Source: Nemophila menziesii
Lineage: Eukaryota; Streptophyta; Magnoliopsida; Boraginales; Hydrophyllaceae
Assembly (NCBI GenBank): GCA_029959085.1
Contig: JARWIR010000001.1
Span: forward strand, 23,055,730-23,119,729
DNA length: 64,000 nucleotides
Direction: 5' to 3'
Shown: piece by piece, positions 43,955 to 55,367 of the stretch
Numbering within the stretch: the first letter of the stretch is position 1
Layout: every line of letters starts with the position of its first letter
Notes under the pieces: generated by a model
Databases searched by the model: none
The model's input: only the letters and a program-made list of their open reading frames with translations
What the model was told of the DNA's origin: nothing
Program-made: the position numbers and the translations under genes

Positions 43955-46924
43955 ACCCTGAACTGCAACAATATCTAAGCGGGTGGCTTGTGTTCAAATT
44001 TAAGAAAGATGAGGATTCGAAGGAGTATACTGACTAAAGGACCGTTCTTATCTTACGGGTGAATCCTTTTACTCACCGACAATTCAAATTTCTTTTTAAT
44101 TTGGAAATCTTGAGATTACTTTGTGTAGCTTTAGAAGTTGGTAAACCGATACGTACCAATGATATAAATTTTGAGAACGAGGATATAAGCTATGTTATAG
44201 TGCTTATTGAGTTAGACTTGAGCAAGGATTTGAAAGATGTTGCTGAATTTGGATCGCATAATGGAAAAAAATTCAGACTAAGGTGGAATTTGAGAATTTA
44301 CACCCGTGTTACTTTTTTTTTGGTACATGGGTGGTCCAGGCCAGCTTGTGCGCGCACCACGAATAATCACACCGGGATATACACACCTCTCCATGTATAT
44401 TTCTAGGTAAATCAGAACTAGGTTACTCATGTTCAGGGAGGGGTTCGAGCCTTGTACCTCTGTGAGAATTTACCCCCGTGTTACTTGAGATGTAAAGCAT
44501 GTAGGCATTTGGAAAGTAAGTGTTTACTATATGAATGAGTCGGTTGAGCGAGGAGTAAATACTTACCAGATGAAGGCTCTGGCTAAGGAAAGGCACGTTC
44601 TGGGTTTTCCAGCAGCTGTGCATTATAAAAGCAAAAAACAGTGGCCGAAAAACTACGTTTCTTCAGAAGAATGCATTGATAGTGTTGTATTTTTGCAACA
44701 AAAATTGCACTGCAAGTTAATACTGATGTTGCTTCGAAATAGCTGTAAGTCTTTCGTCCAAGGCAAGGGAGCAACAACTCCAAGAGGTTGGGATTGGTCT
44801 AGCGCCGACAGCTCCAGCGCCTGTTCCAGCTCAGGAGAATGCACTCCCGCTCCGGCAGATGGCAGTAAGGTCTTTGGCAGCAGGGTGTGCAACTTTTTCC
44901 AAGGTAAGATTCTTTCGCAAGAACAAGGTGTGAATATGTGTAAAGATGTTTCCGATATTGAGATAAAGGGATCTATTTTTCACAATGCTGATAAAGCTTC
45001 CAGACCCGATGGCTATTCATCACTTTTCTCTAAGCGATCTTGGGATCTCATTGGTGAATAAATTGTTCAAGAGGCTATTCCTATGATTGTTGTGGATCGG
45101 TCAAAACCGGTTTTGGATGAACTTGAGGATAAGGCACAAAATGCATGTGTTTGTTCTCGGACGATCGATGGCCGAGAATATTCATCTTATGCAAGAATTA
45201 TTAAGGGGTTACAATAATATATTAGCTCTTCGAGGTGTAATACTAAGATCAATTTGTGTAAGGGTTATGATTCTTTTTCTTGGGATTTTCTCCATGAAGT
45301 GCTTAAGGGATTGAATTTTCTAGAAAAAGTATGTTGATAGGATTATGGATGGTTTCACTACTCACTATTCGGTGGAAATTAATGGTGAGGTTCATGGGTT
45401 CTTCAAGGGTGAGAAAGGCTTAAGACATGGTTTCAAGTATCATCCCAAATGTGAAAAAGTGAAGATTACTCATCTTGCCTTCGTCGATAATTTAATGCTT
45501 CTCTTAAAAGGGGATCATATGTACATTAAGATACTTATGGATAGCTTGAAGATTTTAGGAAAGTGTTGGAGGGATCATTTGAATGTGACAAAGTCAAGTA
45601 TTTATTATGTGGGGGTCAAAAGTGAAGAGCTTAAGAATATCTTGGAAACTACACACTAGGATAAAAGAGAGATGTCCTTTCGCTATTTGGGAGTACCTCT
45701 TGGTGTTTCTCTTTTGCTTTTGAGAGATTGCAACCTTTTTTTTTGAAAAATTAGACGGTATGTAAGATATTGGAATGAAAATTTCTTTCTTTTGTGAGGA
45801 GATTGGACCTTATTAGGTCGGTTCTTCAAAGGGTTATTTGTTTTTAGTATTCTATCTTTCCATGTTACGTTTGGTGTTTGAGATCGAGTTATAAGAATTT
45901 ATAGAAATTTCTATTGGGATATGAAGTGGTCGCAAATTAAGTGGAGTAAATTTTTTGCTCCAAAAGAGGAAGGTGGTCTTGGTTGAAAGAGTTGGGTGGT
46001 TGGAACAAATCCTTGTTATATTAAGATTCTTTAAAAGATTGATGCAAAAAGATATTCTCTTTGGATAAAATGGATCCATGGGAATATCTTTATAATATTA
46101 ACTTTTGTGAGTGGAAACCAAAGAATTTGGATTCTCCGCTTTTGAATAACATTTGGGAGCTTAAGGAGGTGATTGGAGGTTCACTTGGGGTGGATGGTAA
46201 AGAGTGTATTTTGGCACGGTGGTTCTCCTCGCAGAGCGACCATACAATTATTAATGAGGTATCTTGTCATAACCTTTATGCTTTGTATAAGAAATCGTAT
46301 GACTTGTTTCACTGGCGATCGTATACGCAGCCTTGAAGAAAGTACTATATGGGATTCTTGCGTTAATCCTAAACATGTCATTGTTTTTTAGATGGCACTA
46401 AAGGAGAATATCAAGACAAAAGATCGTATGAATTACTTGGAATTGGATCCACTTTGTAAATTATGTGGTGAGGATTTTGAGTCAAATGAGCATTTTTGTT
46501 TTGAATATGCTTATGCTAAAGATGTACGGGATGAGATTAAGAAGTGACTGGGAATTGTTAAGAAAATGAACACTTTATTGAGTGTATTAAAGTGGCTAAA
46601 AAACTCAAATCTTGTGATAATTGGAGAAAAAAGGCTTGTTATTGTATATGAAGAGAAATAAATAATATTGCCATGAGAGGCGATCCATCTTCTAGGGAAG
46701 CGGTTGTCAAGAAATTAAGTGGTGCACTTATTCCATACTATTCTCTTTGTTCCCTTATCATTCTCTCTTGGATGATAGTGAGTGTTTAACTTGTAATAGT
46801 GTAAAATATTTGTTATTTGATAACCTTGTTGCTACCTTAAGCTTTCACGTCTAGGTAGGTGACTATTCGTATAGTGTATAGTTTTCTCCTTCTTTAATAT
46901 AATCGTTTACCAACCCAAAAAAAG
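43955..46924 (+). mobile_element. LINE-A (plant L1 type), 5'-truncated and decayed
   Basis: Flanked by TATATCAC (43947-43954 and 46925-46932), with an A-run at the right end. Order: partial DUF4283 domain of ORF1 (LVFKFKKDED at 43990, VALEVGKPIRTND at 44130), zinc-knuckle remnant (LRCKACRHLESKC, 44487 on), then a jump to RT. RT start: SDIEIKGSIF and ASRPDGYSSLFSKRSWDLIG near 44955. NAFV-GRS region near 45130. SVEINGEVHGFFKGEKGLRHG at 45375 is followed by a deletion. FADD is changed to FVDN at 45482, then FRYLGVPLG. The zf-RVT region (LCKLCGEDFESNEHFCFE) is at 46440. The endonuclease is missing and many stops and shifts are present. Confidence 0.85.
44315..44460 (-). mobile_element. Short retroposon (SINE-like) inside LINE-A
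   Basis: 146 bp flanked by a 24 bp duplication with one mismatch (44291-44314 and 44461-44484, TGAGAATTTACACCCGTGTT...). Read on the minus strand it ends in an A-run (the T-run at 44313-44321) and has a B-box-like GGCTCGAACCCC near its start. A long duplication plus an A-tail is typical of SINE or LINE-mobilised insertion. The A box is missing, so it may be 5'-truncated. Confidence 0.7.
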
Positions 46925-46932
46925 TATATCAC

Positions 46933-47700
46933 TTAATCTCCTTGACAACCGCTTCCTTGATGAAGGCTCGCCTCTCATGGCAAGATTATTTCTCGCCCTC
47001 CACATACAATAAATAGTATCTCCAAAAGCTATCTTCCAATTCTCACGGGACTTTAACTTCTTGATCAACTTCAAAGCACTCGACAGAATACTCATATCCA
47101 TAAAGATTCCCAACCACTTTCTAATTTTATCCCAAATATATCTAGCAAAATCACATTCAAAATAAAGATGTTTATTTGATTCAAAATTTCCACCGCATAA
47201 TTCACAAACTGGATCAAATTCCATGTAAGACATCATATCCTTAATCTTGAGTCTCTCATGTATTGTCATCCATACTATAATGACATGTTTAGGAATAACA
47301 CAAGAGGCCATACAAGATTAGCCCAAGGTTTAACAAAAAAAACGGTGGTGAAACACATCATATTATTTCTTATATAATGTATAAAACTCACCACTAGAAA
47401 CCTCGTTAATAATATGAAGATCATTGTCTGAGAAGAACCATCGAGGCAAAAGATTCTCTCTTCCCTTGCTCCCAAGTGAAATTTCGATCTCATTCTTCAA
47501 TTTCCAAATTAGTTTCAAAAGAGGAGAATCCAATTTTGTAACTTTCCACACCCAAATATTAATATTCTTAAAATATTCCCTATGAATACATTTAATCCAA
47601 AGTGAACCTTCTTGTCAACTATTTTCCAAAAATTTTTAATAAGTAAATATTTATTCCAAACTCCTAATTCAAGTTATGCTTTGCTCAGATTCCCTAATTA
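46933..47700 (-). mobile_element. LINE-B fragment, inverted relative to LINE-A
   Basis: On the minus strand: WNKYLLIKNFWKIVD, WIKCIHREYFKNINIWVWKV, SPLLKLIWKLKN, then the zf-RVT zinc domain with CELCGGNFESNKHLYFECDF and the RARNNLAMRGEPSSRK tail. It is a better-preserved relative of the last third of LINE-A (46060-46770) in opposite orientation. Its 3' end is missing; the sequence adjoins the LINE-A target site. Confidence 0.85.
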
Positions 47701-47785
47701 ACTTTTACAAGGACCAGATAAACTTTACTTTCAACAATATAATTACACTAAATTTTTTGATACTAGAGATAAAGGTAATATAAGA

Positions 47786-48660
47786 CAAGGAGGTTCGTGG
47801 GAAATTGACCCTATTTTTTTCTCAATGAGTTAGTTGCACTATAGGTCATACCTATATTATGCAAAAAATTGTGTTATAGGTTCCTGTATTATGCAAAAAT
47901 TGCACTATAAGTCCATTTATTATGCAAGAATTGCACTTTAGGCCTCTAAAATTGCAAAAAATTGCAATATAGAGCAAGGGGATTTGCGTGGAATGACCCA
48001 GTTTCTTATTTTCCGAGTTATTTGCACTATAGGTCCTTGCTTAAATTATGTAAAACTGCAGTATAGGTCCATGTATTATGCAAAATTTGCAGTATAGGGA
48101 AAGAGATTTAGGAGGCAATAACCCTATTTTTTCCTCTCGGGTTAGTTAAACTACAGATCCCTACATGTACTATGCAAGAATAGCACTATTAGTCCTTATG
48201 TTATGCAAGAATTGCGCTATACCCTATATTATGCAAAAATTGCAGTATAGGTCCCTATGTTAATTAAAAATTGCCTTCTCATGTACAAGTGGAGATGGAG
48301 AACAAGCATTTGCAATACATTGGGAATCACCAACTGAATTCATCCACATATAAAGGCATAAACGTCCAAAGAAACCTTCATCTTTACGTGTATATGAATT
48401 CTATGTAGGCATTAGTTGGACCTAAAAAGTGCAATCTTTTCATAAAATAGGGATCTATAATAAAATTCACTCAGAAAATTAATCTAGGAACCTATAGAGT
48501 AATTTTTTCATGAGTGGAATTAATAAAATGAAAAATATGTAGGGGCTTATAGTGATTTTTTTTCATAATATAGGGACCTATAGTGCAATTAACTCAATTT
48601 ATATAGATAGGGATTTATAGTGAAATTTTTGCAGAATATACGGTCTATAGTGCAATTAAA
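47786..48660. repeat. Fold-back tandem array around the word ATTATGCAAAAATTGCACTATAGG
   Basis: The left part (47786-48260) contains three higher-order units starting with AAGG-ATTT-GTGG...-CCCTATTTTTT-TC (near 47786, 47973, 48097). Each is followed by repeats of CTATAGGTCC-TATTATGCAA-AAATTGCA. The right part (48430-48660) has the same words in reverse complement (CATAATATAGGGACCTATAG). Together they form a large imperfect inverted repeat. No ORF. Confidence 0.75.
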
Positions 48661-48905
48661 ACCGAATATATATAGGCTCCTGAACTGCAACTTTTGATTT
48701 GTTCATATGATCCCCTCTTCTATTTTTCGAATACTATTCATATTTTAGTAGCCGATATGGCACACCAGATGAGTTCAAGTATCTAGATGATGACATGGTT
48801 AGCCTTAATATTAATCCAAAAAATTACAATATAGGTCCTTATATTATGTTTCTCTAAGAATATATATTAACGTTTATAATTTAAAGATTCTTTTTGAAGT
48901 TATTA
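48661..48905. other. Intergenic, nothing supported
   Basis: AT-rich. One more ATATAGGTCCTTATATTATG word near 48830 shows that the array next to it once extended this far. Confidence 0.4.
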
Positions 48906-49363
48906 AGTGCCCGTTTGAAAGTGTTTTTTTAAAAACACTCGCTTCTAAAAATTTAAAAATGTTTCAAACCCTGAAAAACACTTTTAGGAAAAGCATCAAA
49001 CTGATGTTTTTTAAAAAAACCACTTGAAGTCATTCTAGATTTCAAAAAAAAATTTAAAAAAGGGTGAATTATATATAGGATCTTAGGAGCACTATTTTTT
49101 CTCTATAGAGTAGTGTTTTGAAAGTTGTTATTCTTAGGGACCTCATTTTTAACAATAGTCTTTCCTACCCTTACTAACACTAAAAGACAAAAAAGTATGA
49201 TGTCACTGTTTCTCTCTCCTCTACCACTACCCACCTACCACCTACCCACCTACCACCCATCTCCGACCTCCGTCCACCGACCACCGACCACCACCACCAC
49301 CGACCACCGATCTCCGACCACGGACCTCCGGCCACCAGTCACCGATCACCGGAAAAAAACATA

Positions 49364-49517
49364 GAGTACTCTGAGAAAAACATAGAGTACTCTATATTTT
49401 TGCTGAGTACTCTCTAATTTTTTTGAATGCAATAATAAAATCTTGGAGTACTCTAAGAAAAACTCGGAGTACTCTAAGAAAAATCTCGGAGTACTCTAAG
49501 AAAATCTCGGAGTACTC
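49364..49517. repeat. Seven GAGTACTC palindromes
   Basis: The 8 bp palindrome GAGTACTC occurs seven times in 154 bp, spaced about 15-35 bp, mostly as CTCGGAGTACTCTAAGAAAA. Degenerate versions exist in both copies of segment Y. Confidence 0.9.
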
Positions 49518-49874
49518 AATAAACTGGTGAGTATTTTATTAATTTGATGAGTATTATTGAAAAACAAAGCATACATAGTCAAAAAAAACACTTTATTCAT
49601 CTTTACACAAATTTAAATAAATTACAAATCAATTTACAATTAAAAATAATAAAATTAATCTATCTAATTTTTTGTTTGACCAGATCTGGTCAAACCAGAT
49701 CTAGATCTGAAAAAAAAAAAAAAACACGTCGGCTTGAACCATACCACGATTCTCCTGCTGGTCTTCTGCAATCTTCAGCGCGAGGAGGACGGGCTCGAAA
49801 TCCGAGCACCACCACCACTGGACGGAGTTCCTCACCATGGCGGAACCCTAGCAGCCATGGTGAAGCTTAAAACT

Positions 49875-50495
49875 TCAAGCGAAGGCAACCACAACCGGCG
49901 AAAGGCAACCACAAGCTCGAACAACCATCACCACTGCGAAGGAACCACCACTGTGCGAATGCAACCACCACCACTGCGAAGGCAAACCACCACCACTGCG
50001 AAGGCAAACCACCACCACTGCGAAGACAAACCACCACCGTGCGAGGTAACCACCATCACTGCGTTCTCGGTGGAAAAACCTGCAACTCCGGCGAACAACA
50101 CTGCTGGAGATCTTCGTTGCTCTTCTCCGGCAGCCTTCCCTTCTTCGCGAGTTCACGGAGATCCGCAGCCATGGCTTCTCATCTTCAACAGAACAAGACC
50201 GTCTGCCTCCTTCTTCGAACACGTGAAACAACTCGAAAATATCACCACTGCACCTCGAAATAACTCCAGATCTGCTGGTGGTGGTCACGCCTAGAAGAGA
50301 ACTTGAAGAAGAAGAGCTCTCCAGATCTCCTCCGGCGAACGGCTTCACCAAGGCAGCACCACCGAGATAAAGAGGCGCCGGAGCTCGAGAGAGATAGGTG
50401 GGTCTACTGGAAAACAGCTGTTGGCGGTGGAGTTTTATGAGGGAGGAGGGAGGAGGGAGGTGGTGGTGCAGATCGGCGGTGGTGGTGGTGGTCAT
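49875..50495 (-). CDS. Hypothetical protein carried by element W
   Basis: 206 codons from ATG 50495, no match I recognise. Met-Thr-rich start, His/Pro/Ser-rich N-terminal half, Arg-rich middle. The C-terminal third (Val/Trp/Ser/Gly) comes from a 22-23 bp tandem repeat (49921-50070). A TATA-like CTATATATACT (minus, about 50600-50590) and a CT-rich leader precede the ATG at spacing usual for a plant promoter and 5' UTR. High GC content and simple repeats keep long frames open on both strands, so this may be spurious. Confidence 0.25.
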   Translation of the reverse strand: MTTTTTADLHHHLPPPSSLIKLHRQQLFSSRPTYLSRAPAPLYLGGAALVKPFAGGDLESSSSSSSLLGVTTTSRSGVISRCSGDIFELFHVFEEGGRRSCSVEDEKPWLRISVNSRRREGCRRRATKISSSVVRRSCRFFHRERSDGGYLARWWFVFAVVVVCLRSGGGLPSQWWWLHSHSGGSFAVVMVVRACGCLSPVVVAFA

Positions 50496-50829
50496 TTAGG
50501 TGGTGTAGGTGGTTGTTGAGAGGAGAGAGGAAAGAGAAGCTGTGAGGTGAGGGAAATTAGAACGTGAATGAAATTAGAAATAGCAATTAGTATATATAGG
50601 TATAGAAAAAACAAAAGAAGGGTAGTCTAGTAATTGGGGTTTTGGGGTTCATGTGTTAAAAAGTTCCTGAGCTCTTTAGTAAGAAGAGGCTCTATGTGGG
50701 GGTGCTAACTCGAAGAAAGGTGTGTCTTCAAGACCCCTAGTGTCATTATCTCTTAAAAAAATTATAATTTTATTCTAAAAATATTTTTAATTCTAAAATA
50801 AGCACCTCTAAACGGGCCCTAAGTGTTTT

Positions 50830-51164
50830 TAAATTTTAGGTATACGGGTTACAATCAATTTTTCTTTGCTAGGGGTATTGTTGCAAATATTTGAAAGCAA
50901 ATGCGTCTTCGAATTTATTTAACTACACAAAACGGTAAATCACGATCCCCAAGAATTTTATTTAGCGCTATTTTTTATTTAATTTGGCCAATCATTGGTT
51001 TGAATGGAGTCAGAAACATAATCAAATATTTAATCTGAATGTGTATTTATTTTTTCAAATATTTTTTTTCTAATTTACCTTTTTAGCAATAACCGTCAAT
51101 AGAAGCAACAGATTATTTAATTTATTTTTCCTAATTTAAACCTTTAGCAATGACACTGTCACAG
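50830..51164. other. Intergenic, nothing supported
   Basis: No ORF or known element seen; AT-rich. Confidence 0.4.
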
Positions 51165-51334
51165 CAAAAAGAAAACTCAACAGAGATGAAATAGGTAATT
51201 TGTCGCAAAAGGTAGTTTTAGAGATGATTCTATTGCGACGAACAATTAGCGGTGACTTATTGTTATTAATGCCTATTAGCGATAAAATCGAGATACTTAG
51301 TGTTGAATTTTGCCGCCAATATGGTAGTGTAGTG
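51165..51334 (-). mobile_element. CACTA-type terminal fragment
   Basis: On the minus strand it starts CACTACACTACCATATTGGC, followed by repeated subterminal words (GGCGGCAAAATT, TCGCTAATAGG, CACCGCTAAT, GTCGCAATAG, TTGCGACAAA). The opposite end is not found. Confidence 0.5.
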
Positions 51335-51382
51335 TCATATAGGTTTTTCTAGTTTGTTATTTAACAAAACCCGACATTCATT

Positions 51383-51562
51383 ATTAAGTACCCGTTTAGA
51401 AATATATTTTTAAAGTACTTAAAACACTCAAAACACGTAAAATATTTTAGAGAAAAATAATTTTATATTTGAAAATAATTTTATACTTCTTTTTATAAAT
51501 ATTTTAATTTTATTCAAAAAATATTTTATTTTAAATAAATAGTTCCAAAACAGGCCATAATA
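51383..51562. mobile_element. Short MITE, uninterrupted relative of 48906-50820
   Basis: It starts AAGTACCCGTTTAGAAAT and ends AGTTCCAAAACAGGCCATAA. Inner AT-rich part similar to both halves of the interrupted copy. Confidence 0.5.
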
Positions 51563-52139
51563 TGTTCAAGAACATGCCATAAAAATACTACTATATAATA
51601 ACACTGTTTAAGAAAAGGTCAAATGTTTTTTTAATGCAATCAAGAAACTGCAAAAATAAAAATAAAAATGTTTCTGATGTAGGCTAATCTCTTTTTACTA
51701 ATTTTTTTTATCAAATAAGATTTTTTTCCAGGACAAAACGATATTGCATTACAAGATCATGAGACGACACTCGATCAATATTATGAGGTTTTTTACCTTG
51801 TAAGCTATGTTGTAGAATTTTTCAAATACCCCACCACATCCCAATCTCATTTTATAATACATCGAGAGCCATTGAAACTATTTTAGTAAAATTTAATTGT
51901 CTCAATTCCCGAGCGATCGCAGCAAAAATTCGAGTTCCTTTTGGATTTTGGAAGAAATCTGCTTTCCTTTGCTCTTTATGGCCTTTGGGAGCTCGATATT
52001 AGAGTTCAAATTCCGGATTCGTCTCTCAGTCTCAAGAGGATGCCTTATTCATAAGTCACGTTTTTAATTGAAACAGGTAGTTTAGTTGTCTTACATGAGA
52101 CTCGGGATATTCCCCACTCCATGGCATGACACCTTTCTA
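51563..52139. other. Intergenic, nothing supported
   Basis: AT-rich. No coding or element identified. Confidence 0.35.
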
Positions 52140-52600
52140 GATCTCCCCGTCTAGGCACCGTTTAGGCGTCAACTCCCCCCCTCAACCGCTTACGCATAGT
52201 TAAAATTCTAGGCGTTTTTACCCAACGCCTTAGTCACCGTGGAAGAGGCGTGTAGCTCGCCTATGCGCCGATTAATGGCAAAAAATGGTCGCCTAGACAC
52301 CAATTAATGGAAAAAAATGACCACATAAGCCTTCTTTTTTATTTTTCTTAGTCTCTAGAATTCTTGAATTGATATTATAACTCAATTTTTAGTATATTTT
52401 ATATTTACTGTAGTGTTGTTAAATGAATTTTATTAAATGGTTAAAATTGTTATAGTTACTACGTATATATTACTAAATATACAAAATTACACGGCGAGAT
52501 ATAAAACCGTGTAATCTCGCCTAGGCCCCGTGTAATCCCGCCTAGGCACTAGGCCCTAGTTGACCGCCTAGGCCGCAAAACCGAGAACTACAACATAGCT
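52140..52600. repeat. CGCCTAGG-rich element, probably a MITE
   Basis: Repeated CGCCTAGGC/GCCTAGGCG words cluster at both ends (52150-52320 and 52510-52580) around an AT-rich centre, giving fold-back ability. Exact ends and target duplication not resolved. Confidence 0.5.
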
Positions 52601-53029
52601 TGTAAGACGACAAAACGGTGGTCGACCGAAGATTAACCTTTAGAAAAATATCAATTAATTAGTGAAGTATTTCTTTTGGTCGTGTACTATTGTTGGAGTG
52701 AATTGAGATGTTGACATTAGACACATGAAATATCATTCTCATTGATGACGCTTGAAAATATCTTTTCTAACTTTTTCTAGATATTTTGATCTCATTGATC
52801 TTTCGAACCAAAAAAATGTATATATTTCAGTCGATATTTTTAGCTAGCTAGATATTAACATATAGATATATACATATATGAGTTAGTTTTTCGTAATTAT
52901 ATTAGTCCTTGTTAGGGTCCCCCTCTTTCTTTAAGGAGGAGGAAGGGGGTGAAGCTTGTCCCACAAACCCTACAAATATAGTTAAATTGAGATCCAAGTG
53001 TACGTCTTAATAATAACTGTGAGACAGCT
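52601..53029. other. Intergenic, nothing supported
   Basis: No supported ORF. It may include the decayed 3' end of the LINE to its right. Confidence 0.35.
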
Positions 53030-53403
53030 TGCAAAAACCCAATCCTCCCACCTTTTTCGGTTGACAAAACTTTTTCACATGCAATCTAGCAAATTTTCTG
53101 TTGTGCTTCAGAAAAACTCTATATGAAAACTCTAAAAACACGATCTATCTCTTCGCAAACATAAGTTGGTAATTTATCCACTTGGATGATATACATAGTC
53201 ATGTCGCTAAGAACCAACTAAACTGATGTGACATGGCTAGCTAAAGACAAGTTCTTACCTTTCTAACCCACAAGTTTACCCCAGAGTCGTTGATCATGTC
53301 GCTACAGTAACCTCTTGATCTCCTATCTAGAAGAAGGGGCACTCCCAAGTACTTCCCCCAATACATCCCTTTTGTAATATCCACTCCGAGCGATGATACT
53401 CTC

Positions 53404-54880
53404 TTATAGGACCTCACTAATATTCCTCAAAAAGTATACGAGGGACTTTTCCTTGATTACTATCTGGTCTGTATATTTACAGAACATATCGAGAGAATCT
53501 TGTAAAGAGATTCCCCATGAGCATATGCAGAGGGTTTCCATGTACCACCGTCTACTAGCTGTTGAATGAGTAGGGAGAACATTTCCATGCATAATGAAAA
53601 TATGATGGTGATATGGGGTTTCCTTATCTAACCCCAGCCCCCACTGCGGTTTACATGGTGAAAAATTAGTGCCCTGCCATAGGACACTAAACTCGTTGTC
53701 CACCATACACAAGATCCTTAAGGACTCTAACAAATCACAGATGAAATCCCAATAAATCTTATCATATGCTTTCGCCAAATCTATCTTGATTTCTATGTAA
53801 CTTCTCGTTCTCTTAGCATGTCCTAGAACATAATATATCTCACTGACTATTACCACATTGTCAATAGTCAACTACTGCGGCATGGAACTACTCTGGTACG
53901 GGCCAATGTACTCGACTAGTAAAGGACACAACCGGCTCACCAGAACTTTCATACAAATATTATAACAAACATTGATGAGACTTATCGATCTGGAATGTGT
54001 AATGTACTCTGGATTGCCGAAATTAGGCATGAGATGTATGAAGGTGCCAAGAAACCCTTTCGAGAAGACTCATATCTCTAGTGTTTTCCTAATCATTTTG
54101 CACACCGGTTGTCATACTATATCACAACACTTCTGTTAGAAGCACATTGTCATACCGTCGTGCCTTGGCACTTTTTGTGGCTGCATCTAGAAAAGGGACA
54201 CTGTAACCTCATCATCGGAGACTGGATCTCTTAACAATTCCACTAAATCTGGATCCAACCTCTTTAGATGCGGTAGTGATTACATGGGGGAGTATCTTCT
54301 AGCATAAATAGAGCCTAGAATAGCTATTAGACCCATGTTCTCTCTTGAACCTCATCTATAATACTCATGTGATAATTATCTTTAATGCAAAACCTTTATT
54401 TGCTTCCTTGTTTAACCAAAACGTATAGGTGATAAAATATTGTATTACATTCCCCTTGAGCAAATCCAGTTTGCCATAGCCCTATGGAACCAATGCATCT
54501 TCTCTACCTCTATCATACTCTCATATTCTTTATTGGGTATCTTCTCCAATCTCTCTAAGGGACCATTGTATGAAATTTGGAGCGCCTTCTGGATTCTGGT
54601 GATTCGGGCCACTAACCTTCTCTTCTTACAAAAAAAAATCCCTATTTCCGATGAATTTCTGCTCAACAAGTTCTCGCTGCAAATCATTCAAGTTATCTTC
54701 TAAGATATGATCGCCTCTCTTCCACTTATCTTTGATGAAATCCCTTATATTATCATGGAGGCTCCATGCACCCTCGAACTTGAACCTACGTAAACTAGCC
54801 GGGTGAAGAGCTTGCATATTTAAAGTGATAAGGATCAAAACATGGTCCAAATGAACTCGGGGAAGATGTTGCACTTGCAT
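53404..54880 (-). pseudogene. LINE-C reverse transcriptase and linker
   Basis: Longest open piece 53404-53871 (155 codons) with KIDLAKAYDKIYWDFICDLL, the plant LINE block KxDLxKAYDxxxWDF. The upstream pieces at 54445-54687 and 54626-54880 lie in other frames. The polymerase FADD motif is absent, so it is dead. Confidence 0.82.
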
Positions 54881-55367
54881 AGACCCAAAGAATTCTCACC
54901 ATAACTCATTTTCGTATGATCTATCTAGTCACTTCATGGTCTCATACCCGAGTTCCATGAATTACTCCACGTAAACTTTAGGCCCTTAAAACCCAAATCC
55001 ACAAAGCTGGTATTACTTTTCCACCTCGAACCTTATCATTAATGATGTAGTACCTATCACACTCCCTTTTTATGCTCAGGTTCACGAACTTGATTAAAAT
55101 CCTCAACCATTAGCCATGGTTCATGTAGTTTCCCAACTGATGTCTCTAACGTATCCCACACATATTATTTAAACCATGCGTTTGTGGTTGCATAAAATAC
55201 AGATAAAATCCATGAAACACATGAGTCTCTAGATTTACGAATATTTATAGCTTTCTTAACTGTCAATAAAATTTGGACTGGGATATCCTCTACATTCCAC
55301 AAGACCCATATATTCCCGAGAAACCAATTTCAAAATAATATGTTGAGTGGTTGCTTATCCAAGGCCC

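Larger units (their letters stand above)
49060..50753. mobile_element. Element W: MULE-like, relative of segment Y
   Basis: Its ends are imperfect inverted repeats: left GGGTGAATTATATATAGGATCTTAG; right, reverse complement, GAGATAATGACACTAGGGGTCTTGAAG. The end sequence in segment Y is GGGTGAATTACCTATAGGGTCTTAAAG. Possible 8-9 bp duplication TTAAAAAA on each side, though low complexity weakens this. Inside: a CT-rich stretch, seven GAGTACTC palindromes, a GC-rich part with a 22-23 bp repeat (49921-50070), and a minus-strand TATA-like TATATATA at 50591. Confidence 0.55.
48906..50820. mobile_element. MITE with GGGCCCGTTT-type ends, interrupted by element W
   Basis: Left end AGTGCCCGTTTGAAAGTG; reverse complement of the right end AGGGCCCGTTTAGAGGTG. 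The two halves together resemble the uninterrupted relative at 51383-51562. No convincing target duplication. Confidence 0.5.

Noticed and set aside
47786..48660. CRISPR-like regularly repeated units
   Set aside because: Units are degenerate, unevenly spaced, without unique spacers, and occur in inverted orientation in a plant genome.
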